DNA of 64,000 nt from Diogma glabrata (Eukaryota; Arthropoda; Insecta; Diptera; Cylindrotomidae), in assembly GCA_963693315.1 (NCBI GenBank), contig OY856186.1, positions 306,420,661-306,484,660 of the forward strand, written 5' to 3'. The notes under the pieces are model-generated. The model was not told the DNA's origin and ran no database searches. It saw only the letters and a program-made list of their open reading frames with translations. Made by a program: the position numbers and the translations under genes. Positions 23,569 to 36,439 of this stretch are shown one piece after another (position 1 is the first letter of the stretch; each line of letters starts with the position of its first letter).

Positions 23569-24457
23569 GGTCAAGTAATTTTTGGTAACGTACGGTCCAA
23601 AAAGAACTTGAAAAGACGTAGGCTGGTTCACATTCTACCATCGATCTCCACTCGATAACCCCAACCAAACGAGAATCCCAAAAAAAACACAGAACTAATT
23701 CAACAATGGGTAACCATGAACAGGATTGAATTGAAATAGTATAATCGCACATGTAGCCGTTCAATCCAAGGGTAACAAGACGCTTATAAGGACATGTCGA
23801 CCATACATATAGAACTGAATTGAATACGAAACCGATCAAAATTGTATCAGTTAACTACAAATATATATACAAAAAAAAATTTCTTGAGAGGTAGAGAGGA
23901 AAATAGTATACTACGCTATTGTGAGCGATGGATAAACAAAACTTTCCAGACCCAATTTCGGGCAGATCTGGGGGTTCCCGGACTTGACTGTCACAAAAAA
24001 AATTATTCAATCTGCTACAAGATCGAAAGGTAAAATATCATTTGACCGACTCCTTTAATGAAATACCCGACACAATTCCGTTTTTACGTTATGCAGGCTC
24101 GAAACCCACACCTGAACTAACAAGAGTCTCATGCTTCTCCGACTACGCTAGCCGGGCCACACTGTTGTACGCATTCGTCCAAGTGATTCAGAAGGTTGTT
24201 CACTTAGTTTCAAGGTAACTAATTGAACCAAATTCAATATATTCAATCTCGGAATTTTCGCTTGCAAATAGTCAAAACAAAAAAAAAATTTGAAACAAGA
24301 CCTGAACACCAAAGTTGATACACAATCGCTGAACTGTCCTTTCAAAACGAATCCACCCTCATACTTTATGGTCGTCAATAACCTTGACCTGCAATGGCTG
24401 TGAAACACAAGCGAAGTTTATTATCATACTGACAAACAAAAAAAATTATTATCGATG
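23569..24457 (-). other. 3' non-coding region of element 3
   Basis: About 0.9 kb between the pol stop and the 3' LTR. No polypurine tract is evident beside the LTR. On the plus strand near 23935-24000 it holds a diverged copy of the module also found in both A/3 leaders (about 2041-2105 and 32674-32745). Confidence 0.55.
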
Positions 24458-27400
24458 TTAGGCGCGAATGTCCTTGGAATGATAAACACCTCTACGTTTG
24501 GAAACCAGGTCTTCCAGTTCGTAAGCAGCGCTACCTACCAACCTTATTACTCTGGTCTCAACAAACTTCTGTGCAAGTTTAGCAGATAATTTCTTACCGG
24601 CGTCACTCAAAATAAAGTTCCTTCGGAACACCGTATCACCTGGTTTAAACAAAGTTACTCGAGCTCGTAAATTGTATCTTTCCGCACTCTTGACAAATGC
24701 TTCGGCAGTTAAATCCAGAATTCGAGTCCGAATCTTATTGAGGTAGTCAGGACGCAGAATCGTTTCACCTGGGTCATGTAGACTATTCAGTCGTCTCAGC
24801 AATTCATAAGACGAACCATGAGTCACCATAGGTATTCCAAACATTGCGAAATATTGAGAACATTTAAGTGTTTGGTGCAGGGAACAACGTAGTGCACAAG
24901 CGATCTCGCTCAAGTGCAGATCCCATTTAGAATGCTCCTCCTTTAAATAGGCTCGAATATCAGATAAAACACTTCTATTTACCCGTTCAGAAGCATTAGC
25001 TTGAGGTGAATATAAGGCCAATAAGGTGTGTTTTACTCCGTGCTTCGCCAAGAAATCTTCAAACAATTTAGATTTGAATTGGGTCCCATTATCGGACACT
25101 ACTACCTCTGGACAACCAAATACGTGAAAGACATTGGTAGCCAATAGATGACAAATTGGTTCAGCAGTTAGTTTCCGTAAAGGAAATAAAAATGGATATT
25201 TAGTAACATGATCTAATACTACAAGAATAGCGATATTCCCGGCCTTTGAACGAGGATAAGGGCCAAGAATATCGAATATAATCGCTGACCAATTCGTTCT
25301 GTTTTCATCTGAGACGCCATGGGAGCACGAAGTGGAACGTTAGTCGCTTTGATTTCTTTGCATGTCTTACAATTTCCTATGTACGATTTAACCTGGGTAA
25401 AGGCCAATAGTAAAATTTACGAATATTATACAGGGTTTTTGCTAGACCTCCATGAGATGAGGTAGGTGGATTGTGGGCCCTTGCAATACACTCGTCAGTG
25501 TATTCCTCAGGTAACCACAATTTCCAAACCTCACCCTCTGAAGGAATATCAAGATCTAGACAAGCCAATCGTTTATAAACCCGACCAGAAATTACTTTCA
25601 GATCAGGCAATGTACCGTCTGCTTCGGTAACCAAATTTACCAACTCCAAATATCGAGAAGTGTTGAAGAAAGGGGAATTAAGATCTAATTCAGGCACTGG
25701 ACATAATTCAGAAATGACGTCAACAGAGTCACGTCTTGATAGAGTGTCTGGAACTATGTTTAAATTTCCTTTTCGGTACTCAATATCAAAGACATAACCC
25801 TGCAATTTCAAGCTCCAACGAGCCAATCGACCAGAAAGGTCTTTTTGTTGCATTAACCATTTTAATGAAGCATGGTCAGTTATGATCTTAAAGGCCTGAC
25901 CCTCAACATACGCTCTAAATTTCTTTACTCCCAGTACGGCGGCTAGACACTCTTTCTCACTAGTTGAGTATTTGCGTTGCGCAGAATTTAGTTTCTTGGA
26001 CATGTACGCTATGGGGTGTTCCATACCGTCCATGTCACACTGAAGTAGTACACAACCTATACCGTCGTTGCTAGCGTCGCACTGGAGAGTAAAAGGTTTA
26101 GTATAGTCGGGGTTTATGACGACTGGTGCTGATACGAGAGCATTTTTGAGATTTATAAATGCTATTTCAGCTTCTGGTGTCCAAACGAATTTATTAGAAT
26201 TTTTCTTCAACAAATCTGATATTGGAGAGGACATAGCAGAGAAATCAGATATAAAACGGCGATAATAACCCGCCATACCCAGGAATCGTCGAATCTGTTT
26301 GGACGTACGCGGTGTAGGAAATTCGGAAATGGCCTGAGTTTTATCAGGATCAATTTTTAGCTTACCACCTCCCACGACATATCCCAAATATTTTACATCC
26401 GGCAAGAGAAACTTACTTTTTTCCACGTTTATCGTCAAGTTCGCACGTCTGAGACACTGGGAGATATCTTCTAACAGTTTCAGATGGGCCTCAAAGGTAT
26501 CTAACTATTAGAAGATCATCCAAGTATACGAAGACGCACGACTTGAGATGTGGAGGAATTACTTGGTCCATCAATTTAGTCATCGTTTGCGGCGCATTGC
26601 ACAGTCCGAAAGGCATTCTTACGAACTGATACAATGGCCGCCCTGGGACCGTAAAAGCAGTTTTCTCTCGGGAGTGTTTTTCTAGAGGTATCTGCCAAAA
26701 AGCGTCTTTCAGATCCAAACTGGAAATGAAATTACTTTGTGGCAGACGACTCAAGATTCCATCTATTTGTGGAAGGGGGTATGCATCCTTTTTAGTAACT
26801 GTATTGACCTTTCTACTATCCAAACAAAGACGATTCTTCCCGGGTTTGTGAATTAAAACCACTGGGCTTGACCATGGACTGTTTGAAACCTCTATAATAC
26901 CCAGAGATAACATTCTATCCAGTTCTTCTCCCATCACTTTCTCAATGGCGGGCGATATCGGGTAGTGACGTTGTTTGATGGGAGCGGCCGTCCCCACATC
27001 AATAACATGTTCTATCAAATGTGTTCGACCCAGACCCATTTTTGAAAATGAAGGTAGAAGTTGGATAGTGTTTTGTAAGCGTTCCTGTTTGTCCATAGAC
27101 AATTCTGAAATTACTGTCTCCGTAGTCGAAAATGTAGGTAAACTAAATATCGGGTTAAACAAGCCAAAAGCATTAAAGAAATCTATACCTAGATATAGAT
27201 TTTGGGTTAAAGACGGGATAACGAAGACGTCCAGGCTTCGGACTTGGTTCATAAATGAAATCTTTGTTTTTACAAATCCCAAGATTTTCTGTCTTTGGCC
27301 ATCGGCAGTACGAACTACTGCAGAAGAATAAGTCAGAAGGTCTGGAGTCTGTACGATTTCTTTAGCAAAATCACCACCAATCACAGTCAAGGACGCTCCA

Positions 27401-27684
27401 CTATCCAACAGTCCAGTAAGCTGTTTACCCAATATTGAAACCGTGGCATAAGATCTCACATCGTTGGCCAATTTCACAATGGAGGAAATGGTTTTGGATT
27501 TAAACATACGTCGTTGTTGCCAATAAATGCGAGGACGGAGTGCAGAGCGCGTTGTAGGTTTCAAAGATGATAATGAATCTACAAAGATGTTTGAGCGTAT
27601 TTTCAAGTATTCCTTCAATCGTAGTTGGAACGATTTGATTTTGGTCCATAATGGTGGTGGTTCAGTATGATCGGGTGTACGTTA
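24458..27684 (-). pseudogene. pol: Pol polyprotein with several frameshifts (element 3)
   Basis: Same domain order as element 1. 27681-26491: protease (LLDSGAS) and RT up to YLDDLL; a frameshift just after this motif (about 26510). 26438-25377: remaining RT, RNase H (CDASNDGIG, TDHASLKW) and the start of integrase; a shift near 25395. 25407-25219: integrase zinc region, broken again near 25275. 25144-24458: integrase core (SDNGTQF, ASERVN) and C-terminal KLAQKF. The pol frame is open upstream to a TAA at 27684-27682; discounting the transposon insertion at 27701-30559, this TAA is in frame with the end of gag as read in this copy. With at least three frameshifts it cannot give a complete Pol. 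Confidence 0.9.
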
Positions 27685-27700
27685 CAATAATTTAACATTA

Positions 27701-28303
27701 GGGCTATTATTTTGAAAACGTACATTTTTTTGTTGATTTTTAAATTTTTGATTTTTAAAAAATCTGAAATTTTGATATATTGTTGGCATTGACGAAAGGA
27801 AAAAAGTAATTTCTGCTTTTATTTTTTGAGTACTCTGAATCGGAGTTATGCGCGGTTGAATTTTGAGGCTTTTTCACGTAGTTTTTGGTAATGGATGCAA
27901 TGTTTTGTGAATAGGTGCCACAAATTTCATCCGACTTACGTATATTTTTGCAAGTAAAAAGGAAAATAATTGAATAATTGAAATAAGTAAGTTTAAAATT
28001 AATAACTTTTCTCTTTTCCGCTAGGCGGCGCGTAAAACCTTGGTTTACTTCAAAGCTCATATCTCAAAAAGTAGGCTTTTTTTTTTTGTTTTTCACAAAT
28101 TTTAAAGTAAACACATGCAGCTATGAAATTGAGAAATAAAAAGTCAGCAATTCAATATGGATTTTTTCTTACGATTTTTTAAAGTTTGGTATATGAAAAA
28201 TTCACATGTGTTTTTTTAGTTAATAATCCTGTACTAAATGTGGATCTAATAAATTAAACATTTCATATTTTAACACCTGCAATAAATTTGAACCATTTTC
28301 TGT
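27701..28303 (+). repeat. Left long TIR
   Basis: Inverted copy of 29961-30559. Each arm carries an ORF starting MSFEVNQGFTRRLAEKRK (28060-27755 minus and 30209-30520 plus). Being inside both TIRs, it is probably a passenger ORF, but its high conservation is noted. Confidence 0.92.
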
Positions 28304-28684
28304 GCGGTTAAATGGTTAAAAACTTATTAAAAATTAATTTTAGTTAAGTGGTAAAATAAAGGAATTTAAATTATTAAAAGGGTGTGTAAAATGTTTATTC
28401 ATTTTAAAAAATGCCTATTCAGCCCCTTTTTACTAATTAAAATCTCATTAGAGGCTCATAATTTTAACATTTAAAATTTCTAATGACACCCACAAACGGT
28501 TTTTGACCAAATTATACTTGCATCCAATCAAAATATATTAAATTGTACCTACCTAATTTTACCTGATTCTACCTATGTCAAAACTATTTCAAGGGTATAT
28601 ATATATATTGATTGGATTGCCTTATAATCAATTATATTCCAAAATATTTAGAAGACATAACGTTTAGAAAAGATAATAATAGAA

Positions 28685-29711
28685 ATGCCTTTCAAATTGT
28701 GCTGTAACTTGTACGGTCTCAAAAATCATCAGCGGACATCAAAAAATGTGAAACTGGTCACACCAGCTGTTATTCAAAAAGCTGCGACCCTAAATTTTAC
28801 TTTGCGTGATGACCAGTTTATATGTGAAACATGTCGCACTTATATCTATAAAAATAAGGTAAATTTAATTATTTTATTAAAATGAATAAAAATTCATATG
28901 CAACTAATATTTTCTATACAGCAGCTTTCATGTTCGGAAACTTTCGATAGTGAAATTATTTCTATAAATCAGGATGTTGAAAATGTTCCAACGAACGAAA
29001 ATATTCAAATACCTCCAGCATCTTTAGATCCATCACCAGTTTCGGTTGATACCATATCTCCACCAGTTCCTGAACTACTGAATGAACATTTTAGAAGATA
29101 TTAACAATGTTTCTGGAAGGTTAGCCGAATCTCCTATCAAACAAAATCATATTACAACAGGATGTTATAAAAAAATTGCAAGTGTCACATCGGCAATAAG
29201 TCAAAGAATATTTCAAGTAGATTCAGTTAAAGTGTTACCACCAAACGAGGAATGTGAATATACATCATGGCTTATGAACCTTAAAAAAGAGTTTAAAGAT
29301 GCCAGCTGTAAATCAAAACAAGTGTTTTTGTTGACAACTCTACCACGTAAATTTTGGTCAAATCAACGTATCCAGGATGAATTTAATGCATCAAGACGAA
29401 TGGTAGAATTCGCCATGGATCTGTTGGAAACAGTAGGTCCTTACAGTTGGCCTCAAAGCAAACAAGTGCACAGTTTGTCACAAAATATAGTAAAACAAAT
29501 TCAAACATACTTCTTTTCAGAGGAAATTAGTAGAACAATGCCTGGCCTTAAAGATGTTGTTACTATTACAGAAGGATCGACAAAAATTAAGAAATCAAAG
29601 CGGTTGGTGTTATGGACCCTCACCGACATCTACGAAATGTTCTTGGAAGAAAACAAAGAACTCAAGGATTCCACTGTTTTTTACCGGATAACACTACACC
29701 CGATAAAATAA
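28685..29711 (+). pseudogene. Zinc-finger transposon protein, truncated and frameshifted
   Basis: Exon 1 starts at 28685 (MPFKLCCNLYGLKNH...) and has a CC...CxxC finger (Cys pair near residue 6, CETC near residue 49). A plausible 60-bp intron follows (GT at 28861 after AAATAAG; AG at 28920-28921). Exon 2 runs on as a Pro/Ser-rich linker, then the frame jumps by one base near 29090 into a 209-codon block (29082-29711) with SEEISRTMPGLKD and KKSKRLVLWTLTDIYEMF motifs. From memory, proteins with this finger, a linker and a 'SR.MPGKKD' block occur in arthropods and cnidarians, and I take them as transposon-encoded. Here the protein stops soon after that block, without the C-terminal catalytic part, so the element is probably non-autonomous. 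Confidence 0.55.
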
Positions 29712-29960
29712 TTGCCAAAATGTTTTCTTTTTCTGATGATCATAAATATTTCAATTTAAAGGCAAAAAAAAATATATAAATTAATTTTTTAATGTATTTA
29801 TTTATAATATTGATTAAATTATAATGTTTATAGGAAAAATATTTTTTTAGTGTTTTTTTCTAATGTTAGTGTTGGTGATGTTGAAATTATAACAAAATCT
29901 TCGATCATTGGGATCTCCAATTCTTATTCTGAATAAAAACCTGTTTCTCAATCAGAAATA

Positions 29961-30559
29961 CACAAAAAATGGTTCAAATTTATTGCAGGTGTTAAAATAT
30001 GAAATGTTTAATTTATTAGATCCACATTTAGTACAGGATTATTAACTTAATAAAAAAACACATGTGAATTTTTCATATACCAAACTTTAAAAAATCGTAA
30101 GAAAAAATCCATATTGAATTGCTGACTTTTTATTTCTCAATTTCATAGCTGCATGTGTTTTCTTTAAAATTTGTGAAAAACAAAAAAAAAAAGCCTACTT
30201 TTTGAGATATGAGCTTTGAAGTAAACCAAGGTTTTACGCGCCGCCTAGCGGAAAAGAGAAAAGTTATTAATTTTAAACTTACTTATTTCAATTATTCAAT
30301 TATTTTCCTTTTTACTTGCAAAAATATACGTAAGTCGGATGAAATTTGTGGCACCTATTCACAAAACATTGCCACCATTACCAAAAACTACGTGAAAAAG
30401 CCTCAGAATTCAACCGCGCATAACTCCGATTCAGAGTACACAAAAAATAAAAGCAGAAATTACTTTTTTCCTTTCGTCAATACCAACAAAATATCAAAAT
30501 TTCAGATTTTTAAAAAATAGTTGTTTTTTTTTTGATGTACGTTTTCAAAATAATAGCCC
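29961..30559 (-). repeat. Right long TIR
   Basis: Reverse complement of 27701-28303 with small differences near the outer end (poly-T length, a few substitutions). Confidence 0.92.
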
Positions 30560-32288
30560 ATTAGTATCATTAGTGGGTACCAGTGTATCAGAAGCCGTAG
30601 TCAACGGGTGTTCTAGCGAATTGGATGTCGAAGCTCGGTTCAACAGTGTATCGTGTACTAATAGGTTATTGGGATTAGTTGATGAAATATTTGAAGGGTC
30701 AGGAGAAAAACTATTTTTAGACTCAGAGGAGTCTAAGATGTGTCCTGGGAACGAGAAAAGGTGTTGGGATTCTGGCCCCCCCCTTCGGTTTCCCCGGCAA
30801 TTATCACAATTAGGGCACAACACATCGTCTTTTCCACATCCCCAACAAAACAATCGCTGAGATTCACGACAATCGTGCCACCGATGACCAGGTCTTTTAC
30901 AGTTCCAACAAATAGGGGGACTGGTGATTCGTTTCATATTTGGAGCTGACTGTATTGCAGCGAGTTCTTTGGATGCAATTGGTAATGACTCGGTTGGCAA
31001 TTCACTGATTTGAATTTGCGAAAATTCACGATCCAAGTCTAATTCTGACACAGGTCTAGATGTTCTAATATTATAATCTCGAGGTTTTGATATGGGCTCG
31101 GCCCACAATTTTTCTCTATCACGACAGAGTTGGCGTAGATGTTCCAATCCATAAATAGTGACGTATAACAGCTCCCTTTTGATTTCCAATCGCAAGTTGC
31201 TTCGAATCATGGATAATAACTCTACATCCGAAATCGGTACTCGTAGTTTATCGGCCAGTCGATAAATTAATTGTAGGAATTCGTCAAACAATTCAGTGGG
31301 CCGCTGTTTCCTGGCCCTCATCCGCTCCTTTACTTCTTCGTCCGTCTGCCGGTCCTGAAATTCTATTCGCAGAGCATGACACAAGTCAGTCCAAATAAGC
31401 TGTCGGTTCTGGCGAAAATATCTCCAGAACCAATCAGCGGCTCGATCGGTGAATAACAGGTACAGGCAGCGGGTGACAATAGTGAAGTCACTGTTCAAAC
31501 ACATCTCCGTCAGCCGCTCTATTCTGAAGATGAACGCTTCAACATCTAGACCATCGGGTCTGCCTGAGAACGTTACGTTCCAATTTCTAATTGTTGTAGA
31601 GTGCTGTTCGTGTTCTAGCTGGAGCAAGAGCAGGAGGAGGTTCAGCAAACACTGGTGGTACTGGTACATTATTTCGCACAAACGCATTTACTGGCGTATA
31701 ATTTCCGGAATGAACCGATTGATGACGTGGTGTGGTGGGCGATACTGCAGTGGGTGCTGGAGGAAACCAAGCTTCAGGTGCCGGGGCACGTGATTGCATC
31801 ATGGAGTGGTTAATCCTCGAAATTTCCTGATCGATGTGTGCATTTACAGCTTCCTGAAAACCTCGGTCTTCCATGGCAGCGGCTCCATGTATGGGAGATC
31901 TTTGAGCTATATTCACTCGTACTTCATCGGCGAGTCTAGATGGTGGGAGACGGACTGCCAAGGGAGTGGACGAGGGCTGATTTCCGGTACTGGAACGACG
32001 TTGCCAACCTGCGGTAATAGAGCGAGTCACAGGTCGCGGTGGGGGTGGTACTATTGTATAATTATTTTTATCCCTCCCTCGAGGCAACCTCTGTAATTCT
32101 GCACGCTCACAGGCGGCTCGACAAATTGGGCAGGTACTATTCAGCAACAACCAGTCGTTGAGGCAGATGTCATGGAACAGGTGGCCACATCTGGTGAGAA
32201 CTTTGGCGTCGGCTGGCACTATTTCTTGTTGACAGACCGCACAAGAGCTGGACCTGTCCGAGACGTCAATCTTATCAGCAGCTGACAT
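30560..32288 (-). pseudogene. gag: Gag with RING-H2 finger, frameshifted (element 3)
   Basis: Starts at the ATG at 32288 (MSAADKIDV). The RING is complete at residues 16-56 (codons 32243-32121), with the same eight ligands as copy A. An 11-base deletion relative to copy A near 31600 shifts the frame, ending the first ORF at 31587. The capsid-like region, CCHC knuckle and Val-containing second knuckle continue in the ORF from 31687. After the GGGAAAC heptamer this copy has eight G instead of seven, which places the downstream sequence in the gag frame. The gag tail is then cut by the long-TIR transposon at 30559. Confidence 0.88.
30788..30794 (-). promoter_or_regulatory. Frameshift heptamer GGGAAAC (element 3)
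   Basis: Same phase and codons (CGG GGA AAC) as copy A. In this copy the extra G in the following run (30783-30776) already fuses the frames, so the signal would no longer be needed. Confidence 0.5.
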
Positions 32289-34294
32289 TAGGAATACTCA
32301 AACCGCCGCACAGGACTGGACCGATAAAGGCAAGTATATTGAGAGTGAAGAGAAAATTGTTACACTATCAATTGCGAACAGTGAAATCAAATAAACAATT
32401 TAATTATTACCAAAAAAAACATTTATTTTAATACTGCGATTAATTATATTAGAGTAGGATTTAAAGAGTTGTATGACGATTCAGTTATTCAAACCCCAAA
32501 CAGCTGCGCAATATCTGACCAATTCGACAGATGTATGGAATAGGAAACTTGTTGATCGGGCTATAGCCGAGCGTGAATCACGAATAAAAATATTTATTAA
32601 TACTTAAGATTCGGATGTTTGAACAAACAGTGGTAAGAACTTGTGGTTTGAGATTAAATCGGTATACTAAGACTATGGCAGAAGATGGCAATTATAAAAC
32701 CTTCCAGACCCAATTCCGGGCAGATCTGGAGGTTCCCGAGACGCGAAGGTCACAAAAAAAAATCGCACAAGCAAAAAATTTAATTTTTAACGTCCCGGTG
32801 AGACCAGAAGACGATTCAAAGTTTACTAATTAAATCTATAAAATTCTAACTAACCTAACTTAAACTAAAATAATTACTTAATAATAATAATTTCTTTACT
32901 TGTATTAATTTATTATCCTTGATGTGCTTGTAATCTATTTTTTCTTGTTTTGATAATGTAGTTCTGGAATTTGTGCATATAGGTATATAAGTTTCTTGAT
33001 TTTTGTCTATGAAATTTCCTAGATTATATTTCCTTTTTTTTTTCTTTTCTTTTATTTCGTTACTTTAGCTGGCTCCTAAAAGTTTTGAAGAGAAAAAAAG
33101 AGATTAGCACCTGATTTTATCAGCAGTTTTATTTTATTTATTTGGAATGTTTATTTTATTTTATTTGAATTAATTATTAATGTTGTTTCTATATTCATTT
33201 ATTTATTTTGATACTCTAGTTATCAATGTATTTTTCGTTATTAACTTTCTCACACTGGCGGACAGAGGTCGGACAAACCAACCATAGGGTGTTCATAGCA
33301 CAGGGTTCGAAGATGGTGATCGCCGTTCTTTCTTAATTTAGTTTATTTTGGGTGTAATTTGTATGTTGTTTTGGGGACCAAAGAAAAAATTAAGACAAGC
33401 TACTCTACAGGATGGGAATTGGAAAGGAGAGGGAAAAAAATGGGATGGATATGGATAGGATAAGGTAGGGTGGGAAAGGAATAAGACGGGGTATGTACTG
33501 ATGGGATTTCACCCAGCTGACAAGTGCTGATGGGATGGCCAGAAGATAAATCCTCTGGACCACCATTCGATCAACAACACTCGCCAGCTGCGATCCACAC
33601 CACCAACACATACGGGCGAGGTGCTATGACCTGAGTGGATCCAGTCAACCACGGCATGAAAGCTGAGCGGACATCTTCCCTCTGTAGCTGATCGGGCTAC
33701 TTTGGAAAATGTCCCCCAGTATCATCCATGGGGAACCGAAACACTCAGGCCATAGGAAACCGATATTGTTGGGAGGGGGCTCTAACGATTAGACAATATC
33801 AGTTCGGACCGGGCTCTGAGGACACCACGAACCCGAAGCCTGACCAGGTGACCAGACTCGGACGAGAGTTGGCGTATACACCAACACACGTCAGTCTAGG
33901 TCTGGCACCTGAATCACCTTCGGCCCTCGTGACATCGCCAGAAACCCAGCCCGTAACTAGGGTCCGTGGGGTTGTAATGCCCATTGGGAATACTTCCTAA
34001 GAAATATTCCCACCCTTGCGTTATCAAAAAAAAAACAAAAGGAGAAACAATGCTGGAGGCGTAGGGACGCAAAACCCCATCGAAGAAAAGTCTGAGGAAT
34101 CTCAGACCTCCTTCGCTCCTGCGCGTTTGAAGCAGGGGATTGCTTCTACGCCGCCAGAGTCTTATAATATTGTTTGGTGGAAACAGAAAATTTATTTTTA
34201 GAAGAAAAATTTTTAAAAAAAAATTTTTAAAATTTTTTGAAAATATGGAGGGACTCCTCCAGAGTCCTACATTGCTGTAGAGACCCTTAGAGGA
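32289..34294 (-). other. 5' leader of element 3
   Basis: Homologous to the copy A leader in two blocks (about 32289-32850 and 33405-34170), with unrelated AT-rich sequence between. The block near 33400-34000 has the same small sense ORFs (MCWWCGSQL at 33611; MGITTPRTLV at 33984) and the antisense ORF 33728-34000. The shared module lies at about 32674-32745 on the plus strand. Confidence 0.65.
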
Positions 34295-34312
34295 GCCCCA
34301 CGTTGGGCGCCA
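34295..34312 (-). promoter_or_regulatory. Primer-binding site, tRNA-Lys(CUU) type (element 3)
   Basis: Identical 18 bases to the copy A site, three bases from the LTR end at 34316. Confidence 0.87.
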
Positions 34313-36439
34313 ATTTGTAATGAAGAGCTTCCTCATTAGCGAACCAATGAGAATGGCATAGCAGGAAGCGTACCTCGCGAGATTTATTTTCTTGCCCCAA
34401 GCTAGCTGCAGTCCATGGGAACGATTAAAGAAACCCTGCTACTTCAGCACAAATACAGAAATGTACGCTATTTACGAAAATTTTCAGAAATGGAAAGAAA
34501 TACAAGTGGAAATGGAGACTCTGGCGACCCCGTTTGCGAAAGAACCACGATCAGCACGTCCAACCCCCACATCAACTCACATACTCTCCCACTCTCACCC
34601 CTCTCACACGCTCTCACCCTCTCCCACTTGCACCCTATCACTCATATTTACAACTGTGCCCACAACCATTCCTTCTTGACACAATCCAATATCTATACTT
34701 TTTCTAATTACTCTAATAAAAGGGTTATCCTTCATAATTACCATCGAGATAGGGAAGTTGCAAACTTATAAGATTATCCACAACAGCCATCTTAGGCAAC
34801 GCAACTCATCGTTACATACTTTTTTTTTCTTTGTTTATTGAAATTCTTGTACAAAAAAAAATAATAATCATGAATCATTTAGGTAATTCTTTGAATGAAT
34901 TCCACTCCATTTTAATTTCAGGTTCTATCCAACTTATCCAACAAAATATATCCTGATAGTGGCTTACAACAAAAGACGTTTGGAAGAGTTCATCCCTATT
35001 TGTTTTTATCAACGTTCCACGGTCCAGGCTATTATATCGGCACTGATTTTGTATGTAAACTTTAAGCATAAACCTACTCATTCTGTTTCACAACATTATT
35101 GTGAAGGCATAATAAAAACCAATATATGATATAATTTAGAAGTACCTGTACATAAGTTATTAGAAAATAAAATACACTGGAAGACTGATATTCATTAATA
35201 TGGCGGTTAAATATTTTCATACACAAAATTACCAATAACTTCAGAAATTTTCCAAACATTAGCTTGATTTTTTTCGCAAGCTACCATATTATGTTGATAT
35301 AAATCCTAATAAACCTTTATATGATATTTCACTAGGCATTTAAACTATTAAAACAAAACAATTATGACATGCTACGACAATTCCATTGATATAACCACCG
35401 TCATTAGAAGGATCTCCAAAATATTTGTAGGATCGTTGTACGGTCTTTAATGACACTGGTCACAGAATCACAATTAAGACACTCCAAAAAAAACCAAGGT
35501 TCAAAACCAACAACAAGTAGTCATAGCCAAGACCGCAGGATCCACCTGTTACATCTGCGCTGAAGACCATACTGTTCATTGAAATTATTTAGTTTTTTTT
35601 TTAACAAAATCAGTTTACGGATTGTCGGCTTGTTCTTCATGTGAAAGGTCAATTTACCACTTTGACCTTCGTTTAACTTGTAAATGAAAAATAATATAGA
35701 TATTGACTAATTACACATGCATTCCATGAACCCCTCACAAATTCCCACGCATACATACACACTCCCATACCCAGGCATACCTCTAATTAAACATAAAAAT
35801 AAACTGCCACTCACCATTGGTTTGTCCAGATCTCATCTCCGTCGTTGTCCTCTTACTTTAGTTTTTCATAGTATTCCACAATTCCACAAAGTGTTACACC
35901 TCGGCCCTGCCGCAAGTGGTTGATCCACGTTCGTAATTGTATGACTATTCGAGTAAACTCCGATACACTACACACGCCCCGGTTTCCTTTTTTCTTAGTT
36001 CAGCTTCGCGTTAATCAACAACACCTTTGGTGTCTCTCTGTCTCAATCTTTTTTTTTCATACCATCGTATCCATTCGAATAAAACAAACTGTTACGGTCA
36101 CCAACATAGTAATACAACAGAATTTACTGCTTTATTTCATTGCATTCAATATCACTAAGAAAACAAGTATTTACCAAGGTTGGCATGATATATATCAATG
36201 ATATATATCCGATATATATCATTGATATATATCACGATATTTATTCCCCGATATATATCATGATATTTATAAAAAAGAAATAATTAACTATACCTACCTT
36301 AAAGTTGGAAAAACTGTTAACAGTCGCAGAACTGCCCGCAAAACGCATGCTAAATCGGGGTAACCTGGTTCAGCTATGCCAAGACCATGAAGCTGACATA
36401 GATCCAGACATAACTAAACTTATGACATAAATATTGTAA

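Larger units (their letters stand above)
27701..30559. mobile_element. DNA transposon with ~600-bp TIRs, ATTA duplication
   Basis: Terminal inverted repeats 27701-28303 and 29961-30559 are nearly perfect; ends read GGGCTATTATTTTGAAAACG and the complement. The flanks are ATTA at 27697-27700 and 30560-30563. It sits between gag and pol of element 3; removing it joins those sequences without any other gap. The 1.66-kb centre has a broken spliced gene (28685-29711). Superfamily not determined: a 4-bp ATTA duplication with 600-bp TIRs does not single out one that I can name safely. Confidence 0.9.

Noticed and set aside
26975..27331. 118-codon plus-strand ORF
   Set aside because: Antisense shadow of the element 3 protease/RT region.
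27682..27684. Stop-codon readthrough at the TAA between gag and pol of element 3
   Set aside because: In this copy gag and pol share a frame only because of an extra G after the GGGAAAC heptamer; copies A and 1 point to -1 frameshifting, so the TAA is more likely a mutation.
30573..32096. Plus-strand ORFs opposite gag of element 3 (30573, 30740, 31449, 31794)
   Set aside because: Antisense shadows of a recognised gag.
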